NCBI RefSeq assembly: GCF_014219065.1
Contig: NZ_JACLGO010000028.1
Coordinates: forward strand, 1 to 58,595
Direction of reading: 5' to 3'
DNA length: 58,595 nt
Source of the DNA: Halopseudomonas xiamenensis
GTDB taxonomy: Bacteria > Pseudomonadota > Gammaproteobacteria > Pseudomonadales > Pseudomonadaceae
Of the stretch, positions 54,661-58,595 are shown piece by piece (positions within the stretch are counted from its first letter, which is position 1; each line of letters opens with the position of its first letter). The translations under genes were made by a program, and so were the position numbers. Under the pieces are notes generated by a model. It worked only from the letters and a program-made list of their open reading frames with translations. It had not been told where the DNA came from and searched no databases.

Positions 54661-55875
54661 ATGGATCAGGCCCACCCCAGCGCCCCGCACCACGCCCATG
54701 ACCGGAGTCCCTGGGCTGTCTTCCTGATCTTCCTGCGTCTGGGCCTGACCTCCTTCGGCGGGCCCGTTGCCCATCTCGGCTACTTCCGCGATGAGTTCGT
54801 CGTGCGCCGGCGCTGGCTGTCCGAACGCAGTTACGCCGACCTGGTTGCGCTGTGCCAGTTTCTGCCCGGCCCGGCCAGCAGCCAGGTCGGGCTGGCGCTG
54901 GGTCTTTCCCGCTCGGGCTACGCCGGGGCCCTGGCAGCCTGGGCCGGCTTCACCCTGCCATCGGCGCTGGCACTTATCCTGTTCGCCGTCACCCTGATAC
55001 GCCACGGCAACCTTGACCCCGCCGCGTTGCACGGCTTCAAGATAGTCGCCGTGGCGGTGGTCGCTCAGGCTGTATGGGGCATGGCGCGCAGCCTGTGTCC
55101 GGATCGCCTGCGCGTCACCATCATGGCCGGTGCTGCAGCGATCGTGCTGCTGGTACCTGTATTCTGGGTTCAATTGCTCGTACTGCTGGCGGCAGGCATT
55201 CTGGGGCTGGCACTGATCAGTGCCGACAGCAGCGAGGTAGCCACTACCCAGCCCGGGCGCGTCAGTCGGCGCAGCGGCAGTATCGCGCTGGGGTTGTTCC
55301 TCGGTCTGTTGATCGGACTGCCAGTGCTGGTGACCCTGTTCCCCAGCCCGCTGCTGGCAGCCATCGACAGCTTCTATCGGGTCGGGTCATTGGTGTTCGG
55401 TGGCGGGCACGTGGTGCTGCCGCTGCTGCAGGCGGAAACGGTGGGCACCGGCTGGGTCAGCGCGGATACCTTCCTGGTCGGCTACGGTGCCGCTCAGGCT
55501 GTCCCCGGCCCGCTATTCACCTTCGCCGCCTTTCTCGGCGCGGCCATGGAGACCGGGCTGCCCGCCTGGGTCAACGGCATGGTCTGCCTGCTGGCGGTGT
55601 TCGCGCCATCCTTTCTGCTGGTCATCGGCGTGCTGCCGTTCTGGGAGCGGCTGCGTCACAGTGCCCGGACTCGTGCGGCCCTGGCTGGGGTCAACGCGGC
55701 GGTGGTCGGCCTGTTGCTGGCGGCGCTGTACCAGCCGGTGTGGACCAGTGCCATCCTCGGTCCCGGGGATGTGGTGCTGGCCCTGCTGGCATTTATCGCG
55801 CTGATGTTCTGGAAACTGCCGCCATGGCTGGTGGTCCTGGCCACAGCGGCAGCGGGATGGATGATGAGTGGCTAG
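54661..55875 (+). CDS. chrA: Chromate efflux transporter, CHR family
   Basis: The 404-aa membrane protein has two homologous halves, as in long-chain CHR proteins. The first half has LGLTSFGGPVAHLGYF and LCQFLPGPASSQVGLALG, the second RVGSLVFGGGHVVLPLL and GAAQAVPGPLFTFAAFLG. ChrA-type proteins export chromate using the proton gradient, though many homologues are untested. No chrB regulator is next to it. The ATG follows GGGAGCAGTCC. It ends 9 bp from the convergent protease gene. Confidence 0.92.
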   Translation: MDQAHPSAPHHAHDRSPWAVFLIFLRLGLTSFGGPVAHLGYFRDEFVVRRRWLSERSYADLVALCQFLPGPASSQVGLALGLSRSGYAGALAAWAGFTLPSALALILFAVTLIRHGNLDPAALHGFKIVAVAVVAQAVWGMARSLCPDRLRVTIMAGAAAIVLLVPVFWVQLLVLLAAGILGLALISADSSEVATTQPGRVSRRSGSIALGLFLGLLIGLPVLVTLFPSPLLAAIDSFYRVGSLVFGGGHVVLPLLQAETVGTGWVSADTFLVGYGAAQAVPGPLFTFAAFLGAAMETGLPAWVNGMVCLLAVFAPSFLLVIGVLPFWERLRHSARTRAALAGVNAAVVGLLLAALYQPVWTSAILGPGDVVLALLAFIALMFWKLPPWLVVLATAAAGWMMSG

Positions 55876-55884
55876 TCGGAAAGC

Positions 55885-56577
55885 TTATTCCGCGCCTTCC
55901 TGCTCATCATCTTCCTCTTCGGTTTCCGACGGCTGGTCGATCTGGCTGTCGTCCACCAGGTTGGCATCGTCACGCAGTTGCTGTTGCCTGCTGCGCTCCT
56001 CCTCACTCGCCTCCTCCGGGCAATCCAGCGGCAGCATGAAGGTGTCGGACACATCGATCAGGCCGATATGCTCGATGGTGCGCCGGCCGAGCAGCACCGG
56101 ATAGGTCATGTCGCTGCGATCGCGCAGGGAAAACTGCTCTTCATAGATCCGGTTGCCGATGCACATGCGCATCTTGACCACCGGACGATAATCCTCGCCG
56201 CCGGCACCACGCACGGTAATCTGGCGATAGACCGGACGCTCGAAATGCATGGTCACCCGCTTGCCGGTGTCGGCATCCTTCACCTCGACGTCATAGCGTA
56301 CCCAGCGTTTGCCCTTGCGGGTGAAGCGCTCCAGGTTCACCGCATGCATGGACGAGGTCAACGCCCCGGAGTCCACCTTGACCTTGACTGCGGTCTGCTC
56401 AGGCAGGATCAGTCCCTTCTCGATCCAGCCCACCACCACCTTGCCGGTGAGATCCTCCGACATGACCGCATCAGCGGGCGGCTCGATGGCCTCCTGCGTC
56501 TGGGCAAAAACGCTGGTGGATACGGCGGCTGTGCTCAACAGTGCCGCGAGGGACAGGTTCTTGATAGATAACTGCAT
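55885..56577 (-). CDS. Exported retropepsin-like aspartic protease (RimK-related zinc protease family)
   Basis: The 230-aa protein has a signal peptide (LSLAALLSTAAVSTSVFAQ) and the family signature VKVDSGALTSSMHAVNL, where DSGA is the aspartic-protease-type active site. YPVLLGRRTIEHIGLIDV is the second conserved block. An acidic Gln/Glu-rich tail ends it. The family (PF05618) is annotated as 'ATP-dependent zinc protease', but sequence logic points to a retropepsin-like fold (as in RloA proteins). ATG 56577 follows AAAGGAT; a longer reading to 56643 would mask the signal peptide. Confidence 0.85.
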   Translation of the reverse strand: MQLSIKNLSLAALLSTAAVSTSVFAQTQEAIEPPADAVMSEDLTGKVVVGWIEKGLILPEQTAVKVKVDSGALTSSMHAVNLERFTRKGKRWVRYDVEVKDADTGKRVTMHFERPVYRQITVRGAGGEDYRPVVKMRMCIGNRIYEEQFSLRDRSDMTYPVLLGRRTIEHIGLIDVSDTFMLPLDCPEEASEEERSRQQQLRDDANLVDDSQIDQPSETEEEDDEQEGAE

Positions 56578-56853
56578 AAAATATCCTTTGGGAAACAAAC
56601 GGATAGACCGGGGCATCGGGAAAAAGTGCCATCGGCGCGGCATTGCGGCGGCAATTTAACATGCCATTACCCCCCGCTGAAAGGTCATCCGGCTGCCCGA
56701 TAGAGCCGTGCACTACCCGTCGGCAAAGACCAGCAGATTCACCGGACGAATAATGGCATATCGATATTGTCTAGCCGACAAAAAATGCTGCAGTATCCTT
56801 GCAGCTGGCCGATAACTGCCACAGTGACTAATAAAAGATCGCGGAGATCAACA

Positions 56854-58500
56854 ATGGATTTGTTACGCCGGATACGCATCAGCCAGAGAATATGGCTGAT
56901 CCTTATCGTTGCACTGGCCAGCCTGCTGGTGCTGACCTTCATTTCTCTCAACCACCTGCGCCAAGAGATCCATACCGCCGAGATCACCAAGGCCACTCAC
57001 CTGGTGGAAACCGCCCATACCCTGCTCGCCTCCTATCACGCCAAGGAACTGAGCGGCGAGCTGAGCCCAGAGCAGGCCCGCCGGCAGGCACTCGATACCC
57101 TGCGTGGGCTGCGCTACGGCGGCAACGAATACTTCTGGGTCAATGACATGAACTACGTCATGCTCATGCACCCCTTCGCCCCGGAGACCGAGGGCGTCGA
57201 CCTCAGCACCCTGGGCTCTGACCGGGGGCCCAACGTGATCAAGGACATGGTCGACCTGGCCCGCGTCCAGGGCACCGGCTACTACGAGTACAACTGGGTC
57301 AAGCCCGGCGGCAAGGTAGGCGAGGATGACCCGGTGCGGCGCCTGTCTGCTTTCACTCATTTCAAGCCGTGGGACTACATGATCGGCACCGGCATCTTCC
57401 TCACCGACATGCAGACCAAGTTCCGCACCCAGGTGCTCTGGGCGCTGGCGGTGGTCGCGATGATCATGCTGATCATGATCGGCATCCTCTATATCATCGG
57501 CCGCAGCATCACCCAGCCGCTGAACCTGGTGGTCCAGGCGATGGGCGATATCGCCGATGGCGAGGGCGACCTGACCCGCACGCTGGACAGTAATGCACGG
57601 GACGAACTGTCCCTGCTGGCGCGGCATTTCAATACCTTCACCGACAACCTGCGCAAGATGGTCGGGCAACTGGGCGATGGCGCCAACCAGATGATCAGCG
57701 CCAGCCACCAGTTGGACCAGATCAGCAATGCCAGCCTGGACGGCATGACCCGCCAGTCCGAACGCATGGAGCTGATGGCCACGGCGGTCAACGAGATCAC
57801 CTATGGTGTACAGGATGTGGCGCAGAACGCCAACGCCGCCGCCCAGGAAGTGGAAAACGCCAACGAAGGGGCCAATTTCGGCCGCACGCAGGTGGAGAAA
57901 ACCATCGAGCAGATCAACCATCTGTCCGGCAGCGTGAACACCGCCGTCGCCCATATGGAAACCCTGTCGGCCGATGCCAATGAAATCGCCACTGTGCTGG
58001 ACGTGATCCGCGCCATTGCCGAACAGACCAACCTGCTGGCACTGAATGCCGCCATCGAGGCGGCGCGCGCCGGGGAAATGGGCCGCGGCTTCGCCGTGGT
58101 GGCCGACGAGGTACGCAACCTCGCCCAGCGCACCCAGAAGTCCACCGAGGAAATCCACGGCATGATCACCCGGCTGCAGAACAACACGCAGTCGGTGGTG
58201 CAGGTCATCCATGAAAGCAGCCGCTATTCCGAACTCAGCGTCGAACAGGTCAACGCCGCCGGCCAGGCGCTGGACCAGATCGCCCAGTCCATGCAGCAAC
58301 TGGTGGCGCTGAATGCTTCCATCGCCAGTGCCACGACCCAGCAGTCCACCGTGGTCGAGGACGTCAACCGCAACGTCACCGAAGCGGCGGAACTGGCCCG
58401 GGAAACCACCGACGGCGCCAAGGAAACCGCCCAGGCCAGCGAACACCTGGCTCGGATCGGCCAGCAGATCAGCAGCCTGCTGGGCCGTTTCAAGACCTGA
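56854..58500 (+). CDS. Methyl-accepting chemotaxis protein with sCACHE sensor
   Basis: The 548-aa chemoreceptor has a first membrane helix ([20 protein letters not shown]), a periplasmic single-CACHE domain ([36 protein letters not shown]), a second helix (about residues 190-212) and a HAMP domain ([20 protein letters not shown]). The signalling hairpin tip reads [20 protein letters not shown]. sCACHE domains often bind small organic acids; the ligand cannot be read from sequence. There is no C-terminal CheR/CheB pentapeptide. ATG 56854 follows GCGGAGATC. An upstream ATG at 56767 is in frame but unlikely. Confidence 0.93.
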   Translation: MDLLRRIRISQRIWLILIVALASLLVLTFISLNHLRQEIHTAEITKATHLVETAHTLLASYHAKELSGELSPEQARRQALDTLRGLRYGGNEYFWVNDMNYVMLMHPFAPETEGVDLSTLGSDRGPNVIKDMVDLARVQGTGYYEYNWVKPGGKVGEDDPVRRLSAFTHFKPWDYMIGTGIFLTDMQTKFRTQVLWALAVVAMIMLIMIGILYIIGRSITQPLNLVVQAMGDIADGEGDLTRTLDSNARDELSLLARHFNTFTDNLRKMVGQLGDGANQMISASHQLDQISNASLDGMTRQSERMELMATAVNEITYGVQDVAQNANAAAQEVENANEGANFGRTQVEKTIEQINHLSGSVNTAVAHMETLSADANEIATVLDVIRAIAEQTNLLALNAAIEAARAGEMGRGFAVVADEVRNLAQRTQKSTEEIHGMITRLQNNTQSVVQVIHESSRYSELSVEQVNAAGQALDQIAQSMQQLVALNASIASATTQQSTVVEDVNRNVTEAAELARETTDGAKETAQASEHLARIGQQISSLLGRFKT

Positions 58501-58595
58501 ACGACACGCGCCTGATCCGGTTGTCGTATATGGTCTCCTCCCTCATTGCAAGGCTTTCAACATTCAATGACAAGAGCAGGTTGTCTGTCGTATAT

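Overview
The window is a chromosomal segment of a high-GC gammaproteobacterium of the Pseudomonas/Halopseudomonas group. The evidence is a 71-residue Rmf with a structured leader, a 180-kDa-type NAD-glutamate dehydrogenase, the order dacB-rlmKL-rmf-pyrD, a type 2 PyrD, a PQQ glucose dehydrogenase, DUF2835/DUF2897 proteins and several REP-like palindromes. There is no phage, transposase, integrase or CRISPR array.

Layout. 0.2-9.3 kb: housekeeping genes (PBP4-type DacB, 23S rRNA methyltransferase RlmKL, ribosome hibernation factor Rmf, PyrD, an OsmC-YcaO fusion, a GFA-family protein, DUF2835). 9.3-14.2 kb: gdhB. 14.3-21.1 kb: an overlapping MoxR/Bat operon (MoxR, DUF58, DUF4381, BatA, BatB with TPRs, BatD) closed by a strong hairpin terminator. 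21.2-27.3 kb: two closely related MMPL/RND transporters flanking a Ycf48-like beta-propeller. 28.0-35.5 kb: pepN, DUF2797, DUF1315, rhomboid protease, PPP-type phosphatase, NAD kinase and a conserved hypothetical gene, all leftward. 35.6-38.9 kb: fadH divergent from an AraC regulator. 39.1-42.3 kb: a 26-codon ORF and the nucleotide-loop cobalamin genes cobU-cobT-cobC-cobS, with what looks like the last codons of a deleted cobQ in front. 42.6-45.8 kb: PQQ glucose dehydrogenase, then a CopZ-like chaperone and a DUF411 copper protein. 46.0-51.6 kb: a light-response cluster. 51.8-58.5 kb: tRNA-Asp, hipBA, DUF2897, DUF2058, chrA, a retropepsin-like protease and a chemoreceptor.

The most interesting part is the 45.9-51.6 kb cluster: DUF523/DUF1722 protein, a broken MerR gene, photolyase PhrB, ferrochelatase HemH, a LitR-family MerR regulator without a recognisable B12-binding His motif, and a short LOV blue-light receptor with its photoactive Cys at residue 53. 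This is the cognate pair known from P. putida as PplR/PpSB-LOV. The divergent litR/LOV intergenic region has an exact match to the published PplR1 direct repeat, T(G/A)TACA-N12-TGTA(C/T)A. A near-match lies before hemH, and TGTACA repeats with an 11-bp gap surround the -35 box of the DUF523 promoter. The pieces fit a small blue-light regulon for DNA repair and heme synthesis in which one of the duplicated regulators has decayed.

Other notable observations are three evenly spaced palindromes before hipBA with a possibly leaderless hipB start, a CueR-like promoter before copZ, and REP-type inverted repeats, one of which encodes the C-terminus of the AraC regulator. Family assignments come from reading motifs; no database search was run.
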